Source: Agrococcus terreus (lineage in GTDB: Bacteria; Actinomycetota; Actinomycetes; Actinomycetales; Microbacteriaceae). Taken from it: a stretch of DNA of 64,000 nt. The notes under the pieces are model-generated. The model was not told the DNA's origin, ran no database searches, and was given only the letters and a program-made list of their open reading frames with translations. The stretch covers positions 1,488,001 through 1,552,000 of the forward strand of contig NZ_BMLM01000001.1 in assembly GCF_014645235.1 (NCBI RefSeq). Reading direction: 5' to 3'. The stretch's first letter is position 1; each line of letters starts with the position of its first letter. Of this stretch, positions 1 through 9,262 are shown in pieces. A program made the position numbers and the translations under genes.

Positions 1-1146
1 GTCCAGGCGCCCGCCGACCAGCCCTTCATCACCTGCTCGACCGACGGCACCGCGCGCTTCCTGCTCGGCCCCGTCTCGGTCGAGGGCGCCGACATCGCCG
101 ACGCGCAGGTCACCCCGGCCACGAACTCGCAGGGCCAGGCGACGGGCGGCTGGGCCGTCGCGCTCGAGCTCGATGGCGACGGCCCCGCGAGCTTCGAGGC
201 CGTCACCCGCGCGATCACGGGCCTGCCCGAGCCGACGAACCAGTTCGCGGTCGTGCTCGACTCGACCGTGCTGATGCCGATCACGTCGAACGCGGTGATC
301 ACCGACGGCAACGCCTCGATCACCGGCGGCTTCGACCAGGCGAGCGCCCGCAGCCTCGCCGACCAGCTGCGCTTCGGCGCGCTGCCGATCGGCTTCGTCG
401 TGCAGTCGAACGAGACCATCTCGGCGACGCTCGGCGAGAGCCAGCTGCAGGCGGGCCTCCTCGCCGGCGTCATCGGCCTCGTGCTCGTCATCGCCTACTC
501 GGTGTTCCAGTACCGCGCGCTCGGCGTCGTCGTCATCGCCTCGCTCGCGGTGGCGGCCGGGCTCACCTACCTCGTGGTGACGTTCCTCTCGAACACCGAG
601 GGCTACCGCCTGTCGCTCGCCGGCATCGCCGGACTCGTGATCTCGATCGGCATCACGGCCGACTCGTTCATCGTGTACTTCGAGCGCATCCGCGACGAGC
701 TGCGCGAGGGCAAGCACCTCACGAGCGCGCTCGAGACCGGCTGGAAGCGCGCCTTCCGGACGATCCTCGTGTCGGACGCCGTGAGCTTCCTCGCCGCCGT
801 CATCCTGTTCCTGCTCTCGGTCGGCAACGTCCGCGGCTTCGCCTTCACGCTCGGCATCACGACGTTCATCGACATCGTCGTGGTCGCGCTGTTCACGCAC
901 CCCGTGCTCCGCATCCTCGCGCGCACGCGCTTCTTCTCCGAGGGCCACCCGCTCTCGGGCCTCGACCCGAAGGCGCTCGGCGCCGTCTACCGCGGCCGCG
1001 CGAGCTTCCGCGCGCCCGTCGTCGAGGGCAAGGGGAAGACGTCGTCCCGCGAGGCGCAGCGGCGCCAGACGATCGCCGAGCGGAAGGCCGCGGGCGACGC
1101 TCCGGTCGGCGCCGGCCGGTCCGGATCGAAGGGCGAGGAGTCCTGA
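1..1146 (+). CDS. secD: Protein translocase subunit SecD, 5' end missing
   Basis: SecD is a membrane subunit of the Sec translocon that, with SecF, uses the proton motive force to help proteins leave the channel. The reading frame is open from base 1, so the gene begins before the window; 381 C-terminal residues are present. They hold the end of the extracytoplasmic domain and five membrane helices, with the family stretch around residues 210-230 (GLVISIGITADSFIVYFERI). After the last helix comes a basic, Arg/Lys-rich cytoplasmic tail. The TGA stop overlaps the secF ATG by one base, so the two are translationally coupled. Identification is firm; only the length is unknown. Confidence 0.96.
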   Translation, partial: VQAPADQPFITCSTDGTARFLLGPVSVEGADIADAQVTPATNSQGQATGGWAVALELDGDGPASFEAVTRAITGLPEPTNQFAVVLDSTVLMPITSNAVITDGNASITGGFDQASARSLADQLRFGALPIGFVVQSNETISATLGESQLQAGLLAGVIGLVLVIAYSVFQYRALGVVVIASLAVAAGLTYLVVTFLSNTEGYRLSLAGIAGLVISIGITADSFIVYFERIRDELREGKHLTSALETGWKRAFRTILVSDAVSFLAAVILFLLSVGNVRGFAFTLGITTFIDIVVVALFTHPVLRILARTRFFSEGHPLSGLDPKALGAVYRGRASFRAPVVEGKGKTSSREAQRRQTIAERKAAGDAPVGAGRSGSKGEES

Positions 1147-2117
1147 TGGCAACGCTCACCACCATCGGCAACGAGCTCTACACCGGCGAGCGCTCGGTCC
1201 CGGTCGTCCAGAAGCGGAAGCTCTGGTTCCTCATCGCGGGCGCCGTGCTCGTGCTGCTCGCGCTCGGCACCGTGCTGCGCGGCGGCTTCGTGTTCGGCAT
1301 CGAGTTCACCGGCGGCAGCGAGTTCCGCGTCTCCGGCGTCGCCGACACCTCGGACGGCCCCGCGCTGGACGCGGTCGCCTCCGTGGTGCCCGAGGCGGAC
1401 GCGCGCGCGACGGGCCTCGGCCCGGAGGCGCTGCGCGTGCAGACCGACGAGGTCACCGACGAGCAGGCCGGCGAGATCCGCGCCGCGCTCGCCGAGGCCT
1501 ACGGCGTCGAGACCGGCGACGTCGCGTTCTCGTTCATCGGCCCGTCCTGGGGCGCCGACGTCACGACGCAGGCGCTGCGCGCGCTCGTCGTCTTCCTCGT
1601 GCTCGTGTCGATCGTCATGGCCGTCTACTTCCGCACCTGGAAGATGTCGCTCGCGGCGCTGGCCTCGCTCGCGTTCGACATGCTCGTGACGGCGGGCATC
1701 TACGGCATCGTCGGGTTCGAGGTGACGCCGGCCGCCGTGATCGGCTTCCTGACGATCCTCGGATACTCGCTCTACGACACCGTCGTCGTCTTCGACAAGG
1801 TGCGCGAGAACACGGCGCCGGGATCCTCCGGCACGTTCCTCGGGCAGATCAACCTCGCGGTGAACCAGACGATCGTGCGCTCGATCAACACGTCGATCGT
1901 CGCCGTGCTGCCGATCGCCTCGATCCTCTTCATCGGCGCGTTCCTCATGGGCGCGGGCACGCTCCGCGACATCGCGCTCGCGCTCTTCATCGGCACGATC
2001 GTGGGCACCTGGTCGTCGATCTTCGTGGCGGCGCCGGTCTACGCGGCGCTCCGCAAGGGCGACGAGATCAAGGCGGAGTCCGCGCTGCCGAAGCGCGAGC
2101 GGGGCGCGGTCGTCTGA
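1146..2117 (+). CDS. secF: Protein translocase subunit SecF
   Basis: SecF is the partner of SecD in the SecDF accessory complex of the Sec channel. The 323 residues fit the family length. A first membrane helix lies near residues 28-46, followed by the diagnostic FGIEFTGGSEF stretch, an extracytoplasmic domain, and a C-terminal block of helices with the D-T-V-V-V-F-D-K-V-R-E-N motif. The ATG shares one base with the secD stop. A GGAG-containing ribosome binding site for the next gene, rel, follows after 28 bases, so secD-secF-rel probably form one transcript, an order familiar in actinobacteria. Confidence 0.97.
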   Translation: MATLTTIGNELYTGERSVPVVQKRKLWFLIAGAVLVLLALGTVLRGGFVFGIEFTGGSEFRVSGVADTSDGPALDAVASVVPEADARATGLGPEALRVQTDEVTDEQAGEIRAALAEAYGVETGDVAFSFIGPSWGADVTTQALRALVVFLVLVSIVMAVYFRTWKMSLAALASLAFDMLVTAGIYGIVGFEVTPAAVIGFLTILGYSLYDTVVVFDKVRENTAPGSSGTFLGQINLAVNQTIVRSINTSIVAVLPIASILFIGAFLMGAGTLRDIALALFIGTIVGTWSSIFVAAPVYAALRKGDEIKAESALPKRERGAVV

Positions 2118-2145
2118 GCCGGAGCGGCAGGGGAGCGGAGGCGCC

Positions 2146-4374
2146 ATGAGCGATGCCCAGACCACGTCGGGCGGCTTCCGCACGCTCCTGCCGTTCCTGT
2201 TCTCGCGCTCGCACCGCGCGGGCGCGGTCGACGAGCTCATCCGCACCGTCAAGGCGCAGCACCCCAAGGCCGACACCGGGCTCATCCAGCGCGCGTACAT
2301 CGTCGCCGAGGAGGCGCACCGCGGCCAGTACCGGAAGTCGGGCGAGCCGTACATCACCCACCCGGTCGCGGTCGCGCAGATCCTCGCCGACCTCGGCATC
2401 GGCGCGATCACGGTGGCCGCGGCGCTGCTCCACGACACGGTCGAGGACACGACCTACACGCTCGAGCAGTGCCGCGCCGACTTCGGCGACGAGATCGCCA
2501 TGCTCGTCGACGGCGTCACGAAGCTCGACAAGCTGAAGTACGGCCAGAGCGCGCAGGCCGAGACGGTCCGCAAGATGGTCGTCGCGATGTCGAAGGACAT
2601 CCGCGTGCTCGTCATCAAGCTCGCCGACCGGCTGCACAACGCCCGCACGTGGGGCTTCGTCTCGGGCGAGTCGGCGGAGCGCAAGGCGCGCGAGACGCTC
2701 GAGATCTACGCGCCGCTCGCGCACCGCCTCGGCATCCAGACGATCAAGGTCGAGCTCGAGGACCTCTCGTTCGCGGTGCTGCAGCCGAAGGTCTACCTCG
2801 AGATCAAGAACCTCGTGGAGGCGCGCGCGCCCGAGCGCGAGCGGTACCTCGAGGACGTCGTGCAGGCGCTGCGCGACGACATGAAGGCCGCGAAGATCCG
2901 TGGCAGGATCGCCGGCAGGCCGAAGCAGTACTACTCGATCTACACGAAGATGCAGGTCCGGGGGCACGACTTCGGCGACATCTACGACCTCGTCGGCGTG
3001 CGCGTCATCGTGCCGTCGGTGCGCGACTGCTACGCCGTGCTCGGCGCGATCCACGCCCGCTGGCAGCCCATGCCCGGGCGCCTCAAGGACTACATCGCGA
3101 CGCCGAAGTTCAACCTGTACCAGTCGCTCCACACGACCGTGATCGGGCCGCGCGGCCACCACGTCGAGATCCAGATCCGCACGGAGGAGATGCACCGCCG
3201 GGCCGAGTACGGCGTCGCGGCGCACTGGAAGTACAAGCAGGGCGGCGGCCAGATGTCGTCGACCGACATGGCCTGGCTGCAGCACATCAACGACTGGCAG
3301 CAGGAGACCGAGGACCCGGGCGAGTTCCTCGAGTCGCTGCGCTTCGAGATCGGCGCCAAGGAGCTCTACGTCTTCACGCCGAAGGGCAAGGTCGTGGGCC
3401 TGCCGGCCGGCGCGACGCCCGTCGACTTCGCCTACGCGGTGCACACCGAGGTCGGCCACCGCACGATGGGCGCGAAGGTCAACGGGCGGCTCGTGCCGCT
3501 CGACACGCGGCTCGCCACCGGCGACGTGGTCGAGGTGCTCACCTCGAAGAACCCGGACTCGGGGCCGAGCCAGGACTGGCAGGGCTTCGTCACCTCGCAG
3601 CGGGCCAAGAGCAAGATCCGCCAGTGGTTCCAGCGCGAGCGCCGCGACGAGGCCGTCGAGGTCGGCAAGGAGGCGATCGCGAAGGCGATGCGCCGACACG
3701 ACCTGCCGCTGCAGAAGCTCATGGGCCGCGACGCGTTCGCGCAGGTGGCCGCGCAGCTGAAGTACGACGACGTCACCGCGCTCTACGCCGCGGTGGGCGA
3801 GGGCCACGTCTCGACGCAGTCGGTGCTCGAGAAGGTCGTGGCCGCGATCCGGGTCGAGGAGGCCGGCGTCGACGACGCGCCGGAGCCGGTGCTGCCGACG
3901 CGCGCGCCGCGGGCGACGCATAGCAACTCGGGCGTGCTCGTGCGCGGCGCCGACGACATCCTCGTGAAGCTCTCGAAGTGCTGCACGCCGGTGCCGGGCG
4001 ACGACATCGTCGGCTTCGTCACCCGCGGGCAGGGCGTGAGCGTGCACCAGCGCTCGTGCCCGAACGTGCAGGGCCTGCTCGCCGAGCCCGAGCGGATGAT
4101 CGAGGTCGAATGGGCCCCGACGTCGAAGGGCCTGTTCCTCGTGAACATCCAGGTGGAGGCGCTCGACCGCTCCGGGCTGCTCTCGGACGTCACGCGCTCG
4201 CTCAGCGAGCACCACGTGAACATCCTCTCGGCGAGCGTGCACACGGGCTCCGACCGCCTCGCGATCAGCCGCTTCGTGTTCGAGATGGGCGACGTCACGC
4301 ACCTCGAGAACGTGCTGAACGCCGTCCGCCGCATCGACGGCGTCTACGACGTGTACCGGATCACCACCGGCTGA
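2146..4374 (+). CDS. rel: Bifunctional (p)ppGpp synthetase/hydrolase Rel
   Basis: This is the single long Rel enzyme that makes and degrades the stringent-response alarmone (p)ppGpp. The 742 residues show all family parts: an N-terminal HD hydrolase (HDTVED, then LADRLHNARTW), the synthetase domain (YSIYTKM, RLKDYIATPK, LYQSLHTTV, EIQIRTEEMH), a TGS domain (ELYVFTPKG), a C-terminal zinc-finger-like segment with CCTPVPGDD, and an ACT domain at the end. The synthetase loop reads R-L-K-D, the RxKD form of bifunctional Rel enzymes rather than the ExDD of synthetase-only RelA. The ATG is preceded by a GGAGCGGAGG ribosome binding site. It is convergent with the ROK gene 16 bases downstream, where a small CCGCC/GGCGG hairpin (4386-4398) is the only terminator-like structure. 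Confidence 0.97.
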   Translation: MSDAQTTSGGFRTLLPFLFSRSHRAGAVDELIRTVKAQHPKADTGLIQRAYIVAEEAHRGQYRKSGEPYITHPVAVAQILADLGIGAITVAAALLHDTVEDTTYTLEQCRADFGDEIAMLVDGVTKLDKLKYGQSAQAETVRKMVVAMSKDIRVLVIKLADRLHNARTWGFVSGESAERKARETLEIYAPLAHRLGIQTIKVELEDLSFAVLQPKVYLEIKNLVEARAPERERYLEDVVQALRDDMKAAKIRGRIAGRPKQYYSIYTKMQVRGHDFGDIYDLVGVRVIVPSVRDCYAVLGAIHARWQPMPGRLKDYIATPKFNLYQSLHTTVIGPRGHHVEIQIRTEEMHRRAEYGVAAHWKYKQGGGQMSSTDMAWLQHINDWQQETEDPGEFLESLRFEIGAKELYVFTPKGKVVGLPAGATPVDFAYAVHTEVGHRTMGAKVNGRLVPLDTRLATGDVVEVLTSKNPDSGPSQDWQGFVTSQRAKSKIRQWFQRERRDEAVEVGKEAIAKAMRRHDLPLQKLMGRDAFAQVAAQLKYDDVTALYAAVGEGHVSTQSVLEKVVAAIRVEEAGVDDAPEPVLPTRAPRATHSNSGVLVRGADDILVKLSKCCTPVPGDDIVGFVTRGQGVSVHQRSCPNVQGLLAEPERMIEVEWAPTSKGLFLVNIQVEALDRSGLLSDVTRSLSEHHVNILSASVHTGSDRLAISRFVFEMGDVTHLENVLNAVRRIDGVYDVYRITTG

Positions 4375-4390
4375 GCCGGGCGCGACCGCC

Positions 4391-5557
4391 TCAGGCGGAG
4401 GCGATCGCGAGCTCGCGCGCCTCGGCGTCGAGCACGTCGGGCGAGAGCGCGTGCTCGATCGCGAGCGCGACGGCGCCGCGCACCGCCGCGTCGGCCTGGG
4501 TGGTGGAGGCGGCGATGCGCAGGTGCTCGGTCGCGAGCGGCAGCGAGCGGCGGTAGACGACCTCGCTGATGCCGGCGAGGAGCTCCTCGCCGGCGCCCGC
4601 GAGCCGCCCGCCGACGACGATGACCGAGGGGTTCACGAGGTTCACGAGCGTCGCGAGCACCTCGCCGAGGTCGCGTCCCGCCTGGCGCAGCGCCCGCACC
4701 GCCTCCGGGGAGCCCGCGCGCGCGAGGGCGACGACGTCGCCGGTGCCGGCGACCTCGAGCCCGTGCTCCCGCAGCGCCGCGGCGATCGCGGGACCGGCGG
4801 CGACGGCCTCGAGGCAGCCGAGGTTGCCGCAGCGGCACTCGGCCTCGGAGCCGGGCACGCGCACGTGGCCGAGGTCGCCCGCCGTGCCCTGCGCGCCGCG
4901 CTGGAGGCGCCCGCCGGAGATGATGCCGGCGCCGATGCCGGTGGCGACCTTGACGAGCACGAGGTCGTCGACCTCCGGCCAGGCCGTGCGCTGCTCGCCG
5001 AGCGCCATGATGTTCACGTCGTTGTCGACGAGCACGGCGCAGCCGAGCCGCTCGCGCAGGTGGCCGGCGACGTCGAACCGGTGCCAGCCAGGCATGATCG
5101 GCGGGCTGATGGGCATGCCGCTCGCGTGCTCGACGGGACCGGGCAGCCCGATCCCGAGCGCCACGAGCTCGCCCGCGTCGACGCCCTGCTGGGCGACGAG
5201 CGCCCGCACGGTCTCGACCACCCAGCCGAGCACGGCCTCCGGCCCCTCGGCGACGTCGAGGTCGGTGCGCGCGGTCGCGAGGGCGGCGCCCGCGAGGTCG
5301 GCGAGCTCGACGAGGATGTGGGTCGCCCCCACGTCGACGCCCGCGACGAGCCGGGCGCGCGGGTTGAGCGCGAAGAGCGAGGCGGGCCGGCCGCCGGTGG
5401 AGGCGGCGTCGCCGACGGGCGCGACGTAGCCGAGCCGCGCGAGCGCGTCGACGTGCGCCGTGACGGAGGAGCGGGCGAGGCCCGTGGCCCGCGCGAGCTC
5501 GGAGCGCGTGCGGGGCCGGCCGTCCCGCAGCAGGTCGAAGAGCTCGCTCGTGCGCAT
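4391..5557 (-). CDS. ROK family transcriptional regulator
   Basis: A ROK-type sugar-responsive repressor of 388 residues. It starts with a winged helix-turn-helix (RTRSELARATGLARSSVTAHV, residues about 14-34) and continues with a ROK kinase-like domain: a phosphate-binding GVDVGATH motif near residue 105 and the zinc-binding ECRCGNLGCLE motif. An upstream in-frame ATG would add 16 residues (MPSACRKRP...) without family similarity, so the ATG at 5557 is chosen. The gene is divergent from the sugar ABC transporter genes and shares a 113-base intergenic region with them that carries an inverted repeat. Inference: it represses the adjacent importer and catabolic genes and is released by the imported sugar or its phosphate. 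The effector is unknown. Confidence 0.93.
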   Translation of the reverse strand: MRTSELFDLLRDGRPRTRSELARATGLARSSVTAHVDALARLGYVAPVGDAASTGGRPASLFALNPRARLVAGVDVGATHILVELADLAGAALATARTDLDVAEGPEAVLGWVVETVRALVAQQGVDAGELVALGIGLPGPVEHASGMPISPPIMPGWHRFDVAGHLRERLGCAVLVDNDVNIMALGEQRTAWPEVDDLVLVKVATGIGAGIISGGRLQRGAQGTAGDLGHVRVPGSEAECRCGNLGCLEAVAAGPAIAAALREHGLEVAGTGDVVALARAGSPEAVRALRQAGRDLGEVLATLVNLVNPSVIVVGGRLAGAGEELLAGISEVVYRRSLPLATEHLRIAASTTQADAAVRGAVALAIEHALSPDVLDAEARELAIASA

Positions 5558-5605
5558 ACCGAGCAGTGAAGCACATGCGGGGCGCTTCCGACACGCCGAA
5601 GGCAA

Positions 5606-5629
5606 CTTTCGTCGGATGCTCGACAGAAG
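5606..5629. promoter_or_regulatory. Candidate ROK operator, imperfect inverted repeat
   Basis: Between the divergent ROK gene and the ABC ATPase lies a 9-base arm CTTTCGTCG, a 6-base spacer and CGACAGAAG. The arms match at 7 of 9 positions as an inverted repeat. Position and symmetry suit a repressor operator that controls both directions. No consensus for this regulator is known to me, so the call rests on location and symmetry only. Confidence 0.4.
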
Positions 5630-5670
5630 TGACGGATCCGTGCAACAGTGTCGCCGTGGACGAAGACGTC

Positions 5671-7182
5671 ATGGCCGCAGCGAGGCCGCTGCACGCACCG
5701 GTGCTGCGCGCGAGCGGCATCGTCCAGTCGTTCCTCGGCACGACCGTGCTGCACGGCGTGGGGCTCGAGCTCCGCGCCGGCGAGGTGCACGGCCTCGTGG
5801 GCGAGAACGGCGCGGGCAAGTCGACCCTCATGAAGATCCTGGCGGGCGCCCACCAGCCGGACGCGGGCACGCTCGAGCTCGACGGCGAGCCCGTCTCGTT
5901 CGCGTCGCCCATCCAGGCGCAGCGCGCGGGCATCGCGACGGTCTACCAGGAGTTCAACCTGCTCGTCGACCGCTCGATCGCCGAGAACGTGTGGCTCGGC
6001 CGCGAGCCGCGCCGCGGCCCGGTCGTCGACCGCCGACGGATGCTGCGCGACACGCAGGCGCTGCTCGAGAGCATCGGCGCGCAGGGGCTCGACGCGGGCC
6101 TCCCGGTGCGCCAGCTCTCGGTCGCCGAGCAGCAGATCGTCGAGATCGCGAAGGCCGTGAGCCTCGACGCGCGCGTCATCTCGATGGACGAGCCGACCGC
6201 CGCCCTCGCCGACCACGAGGTCTCGCTCCTCTACCGCATCATCGAGCGCCTCACGGAGCGCGGCATCGCGATCCTCTACGTCTCGCACCGCCTGCGCGAG
6301 ATCTTCGACCTGTGCACCACCATCACCGTGCTCAAGGACGGCACGCACGTGGGCACGTGGCCCGCCGCCGAGCTCGACGAGCGCGGCCTCGTTCGCCGCA
6401 TGGTGGGCCGGGAGCTCTCGGCGTTCTTCCCCGACCGCCCGGAGGGCGCCGAGCTCGGCGAGCCGATGCTCGAGCTCGAGGGCGCCGGCAACGGGTTCGT
6501 CGACGACATCGCGCTCACCGTCCGCGCCGGCGAGATCGTCGGCCTCGCAGGGCTCCAGGGCGCGGGCCGCACCGAGCTGCTCTCGGGCGTCTTCGGCGCC
6601 GACCCCTTCACGCGCGGCACGATGCGCCTCCAGGGGCGCGAGACGCGCATCCGGTCGCCGCGCCAGGCGGTGCGCGCCGGCCTAGCGCTCATCACCGAGG
6701 ACCGCAAGGGCCAGGGCCTGTCGCTCTCGCTCAGCGTGCTGCAGAACGCCCTGGGCGTCGTGCGCGCCGTGTTCCCCGGTCGCACCGGTGCCGCCCGCCA
6801 GGCGGCGCCCGAGCGCCTCGCGGAGCTCGCGCTCGTCGCGCGCGGGCTCGACCAGGAGGTGCAGTTCCTCTCGGGCGGCAACCAGCAGAAGGTCGTGCTG
6901 GCCCGCTGGCTCGCCGTCGCGCCCCGCGTCGTGCTGCTCGACGAGCCCACGCGCGGCATCGACGTCGGCGCGAAGTACGGCGTCTACGAGGTGATGCGCC
7001 GGCTCGCCGCCGACGGCGTCGCCATCCTCATGGCATCCAGCGAGCTCCCGGAGGTGCTCGGCATGAGCGACCGCATCCTCGTCATGCGCGACGGCCGGAT
7101 CGTGGGGGAGGTGCCGCCCACCTCGAGCGAGGAGGACGTGCTCGCCCTCGCCGCCGGCGCCGAGGCGGAGGCCGCCGCGTGA
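5671..7182 (+). CDS. Sugar ABC transporter ATP-binding protein (RbsA/MglA type)
   Basis: The energy-coupling subunit of a CUT2-family sugar importer: one protein with two fused ATPase domains, 503 residues, as usual for RbsA/MglA. The first half has Walker A GENGAGKST (residues 44-52), the signature LSVAEQQ and Walker B VISMDEPTAAL. The second has a degenerate Walker A (GLQGAGRTEL), the signature LSGGNQQK and Walker B VVLLDEPTRGID. That asymmetry is normal for the family. The ATG at 5671 is chosen because similarity begins soon after it; a GTG at 5656 is also possible. The stop overlaps the next start by four bases. The substrate cannot be read from this subunit. Confidence 0.93.
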   Translation: MAAARPLHAPVLRASGIVQSFLGTTVLHGVGLELRAGEVHGLVGENGAGKSTLMKILAGAHQPDAGTLELDGEPVSFASPIQAQRAGIATVYQEFNLLVDRSIAENVWLGREPRRGPVVDRRRMLRDTQALLESIGAQGLDAGLPVRQLSVAEQQIVEIAKAVSLDARVISMDEPTAALADHEVSLLYRIIERLTERGIAILYVSHRLREIFDLCTTITVLKDGTHVGTWPAAELDERGLVRRMVGRELSAFFPDRPEGAELGEPMLELEGAGNGFVDDIALTVRAGEIVGLAGLQGAGRTELLSGVFGADPFTRGTMRLQGRETRIRSPRQAVRAGLALITEDRKGQGLSLSLSVLQNALGVVRAVFPGRTGAARQAAPERLAELALVARGLDQEVQFLSGGNQQKVVLARWLAVAPRVVLLDEPTRGIDVGAKYGVYEVMRRLAADGVAILMASSELPEVLGMSDRILVMRDGRIVGEVPPTSSEEDVLALAAGAEAEAAA

Positions 7183-8189
7183 GCGCCGTCGTGGGCGCCC
7201 GCCCGGTGCGCCGCCGCCGCCTCTCGACGACGGCGATCGTCTACCTCGTGCTCGTCGCGGTCGTGGCGCTCAGCGCCGTGCTCGTCACCGCGGCCGGCAA
7301 GTCGTTCTTCACCGCCGGCAACCTCGCCGCGATCCTCACCCTCATGTCGATCCTCGGCTTCGTGGCGATCGGGCAGACGCTCGTCATCCTCGCCGGCAGC
7401 CTCGACCTCTCGGTGCCGTACGTCGTGAGCACCGCCTCGATCGTCGGGGCGGGCATCATGGCGCAGGGCACGGCGGGCATCCTGCCGGGCGTGGTCGCGG
7501 CGCTGGCGGTCTCGGCGCTCATCGGGCTCGCGAACGGCCTCATCGTCACGCGGCTGCGCGTGCACGGCTTCATCGCGACGCTCGGCGTCGGGCTCATCAT
7601 CTCCGGATGGCTCGGCACGAGCTTCCAGGGGTCGTTCGGCTCGGCGCCGCCCGAGTTCCGCACGATCGGCGCGACGCTCATCGCGGGCGTGCCGCTGTCC
7701 ACGATCATCATGCTCGCTTGCGCGGGGCTCGCTGCGCTCATGCTGCACCGCACCCGGCTCGGCCACCACCTCTACGCCGTCGGCGGCAGCGCGCAGGTCG
7801 CGCGGCTCTCGGGCGTGCGCACCCAGGTGCCGGTCGTCGTCGCGCACGTGCTCTGCTCGACGCTCGCGGGCCTCGCCGGCCTGCTGCTGCTCGCCCGCAC
7901 CTCCGTCGGCAGCCCGACCATCGGCTCGCAGGGCGGCTACGACCTCATGTCGATCGCCGCGGTCGTGCTCGGCGGCACGCTCCTCTCGGGCGGCGTCGGC
8001 AGCGTGCTCGGCACCATCGGCGGCGTCGCGATCTTCGCGGTGCTCGACAACGTCATGAGCGTGCTCGAGGTGAACCCGTTCCTCAAGGACTTCATCCGCG
8101 GCGCCGTCATCGTCGTGGCCGTCGCGCTCTACGCCTGGCGCAGCATCCAGCGCCGACCACCCAGGTTCCGGAAGGAGGCGGGCGCATGA
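7179..8189 (+). CDS. Sugar ABC transporter permease (RbsC type), first
   Basis: An inner-membrane permease of a CUT2 sugar importer, 336 residues, with eight or more hydrophobic helices and the family stretches QTLVILAGSLDLS and GGYDLMSIAAVVLGGT. It starts with GTG inside the stop of the ATPase gene (GTGA overlap) and ends with the same type of overlap (ATGA) into a second, different permease. The importer therefore probably has a heterodimeric membrane channel rather than the homodimer of the ribose system. The N-terminus is Arg-rich and cytoplasmic (RPVRRRRL). Confidence 0.93.
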   Translation: MSAVVGARPVRRRRLSTTAIVYLVLVAVVALSAVLVTAAGKSFFTAGNLAAILTLMSILGFVAIGQTLVILAGSLDLSVPYVVSTASIVGAGIMAQGTAGILPGVVAALAVSALIGLANGLIVTRLRVHGFIATLGVGLIISGWLGTSFQGSFGSAPPEFRTIGATLIAGVPLSTIIMLACAGLAALMLHRTRLGHHLYAVGGSAQVARLSGVRTQVPVVVAHVLCSTLAGLAGLLLLARTSVGSPTIGSQGGYDLMSIAAVVLGGTLLSGGVGSVLGTIGGVAIFAVLDNVMSVLEVNPFLKDFIRGAVIVVAVALYAWRSIQRRPPRFRKEAGA

Positions 8190-9262
8190 CCGCCGTCGCC
8201 GTCCAGCCCTCGCTCGGGCGCCGCTTCGTCGCGGGGCTCGGCACGCCGAGCGGCGCGGTGTTCCTGCTGCTCGTCGCGCTCCTCGTCGCGGTCGTCGTCG
8301 CGAACCCGAACTTCGCCGATCCGAACCAGCTCGTGCGCTTCCTTGCGCGCACCGCCCCCATCGCCATCGCGGCGATCGGCCAGTTCTTCGTCATCGTCTC
8401 GGGCGAGTTCGACCTGTCGATGGGCGCGGTCATCGCGACGCAGGTCGTGATCGCCGGCAACGTCATCGGCCAGGACGAGGCGATGATCCTGCCGGGCATC
8501 GCGCTCATGCTGCTCGTCGGCGTCGTCGTGGGCGTCGTGAACGGCCTGCTCACGACCGTCGCGAAGGTGCCGAGCTTCATCGTCACGCTCGGCATGATGC
8601 TCGCGCTCTACGGCTTCGTGCGCTTCCTCACCGGCGGCGCCGCCACCGGCAACCCGGTCGACAGCTTCCGCGAGATCGGCCGCGGCCTGCTGCTCGACAC
8701 CATCCCGTACCCGGTAATCATGCTCATCGTCGTCGGGGCCGCGGCGTGGGCGCTCATGCGGGCGCCCTACGGCCAGACGCTGCTCGCCGTGGGCGACAAC
8801 CCGGTGACCGCGCGGCTCTCGGGCACCCGCACCGTCGTCGTGAAGACCTCCGCCTTCGTGCTCTCGGCGCTCGCCGCGACGGTCGCCGGCATCCTGCTCG
8901 TCGGCTACGCCGGCGTGCACCCGAGCATCGGCCAGGGCTACGAGTTCCAGGCGATCACCGCGGTCGTGCTCGGCGGCGCCGTGCTCGGCGGCGGCCGAGG
9001 CTGGGTGCTCTCGGCGGCGGCGGGCGCGATCTCGCTCGAGCTGCTCTTCACGCTCCTCAACATCGCCGGCATCGACGCCACCTGGCGGCCCACCGTGCAG
9101 GGCGCGATCATCATCGCCGCCGTCGCGCTCGGCGGCGTCGCCTGGCGCGCGGCCCGCAAGCCCTCGGCGCCCGCGGCGGCCGCGCGCGCCGAGGATCCCG
9201 ACCCCGCGCCGCCCTCGAAGACCACCACCCCACCCATCACCACCACCACAGGAGAGCAATGA
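8186..9262 (+). CDS. Sugar ABC transporter permease (RbsC type), second
   Basis: The second membrane subunit of the importer, 358 residues. It shows the family motif GQFFVIVSGEFDLSMG, multiple membrane helices and the conserved QAITAVVLGGAVLGGG near the C-terminal part. After the last helix it has an Ala/Pro/Thr-rich tail, roughly 35 residues ending in a run of Thr and Pro, that looks disordered. It is coupled to the first permease by a four-base overlap and to the binding protein by a one-base overlap, so all importer subunits should come from one transcript. Confidence 0.93.
   Translation: MTAVAVQPSLGRRFVAGLGTPSGAVFLLLVALLVAVVVANPNFADPNQLVRFLARTAPIAIAAIGQFFVIVSGEFDLSMGAVIATQVVIAGNVIGQDEAMILPGIALMLLVGVVVGVVNGLLTTVAKVPSFIVTLGMMLALYGFVRFLTGGAATGNPVDSFREIGRGLLLDTIPYPVIMLIVVGAAAWALMRAPYGQTLLAVGDNPVTARLSGTRTVVVKTSAFVLSALAATVAGILLVGYAGVHPSIGQGYEFQAITAVVLGGAVLGGGRGWVLSAAAGAISLELLFTLLNIAGIDATWRPTVQGAIIIAAVALGGVAWRAARKPSAPAAAARAEDPDPAPPSKTTTPPITTTTGEQ

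Noticed and set aside
4375-5670. Recent horizontal transfer mark at the sugar cassette such as integrase, tRNA site or direct repeats
   Set aside because: No such element is visible; base and codon use look like the surrounding genes by eye.
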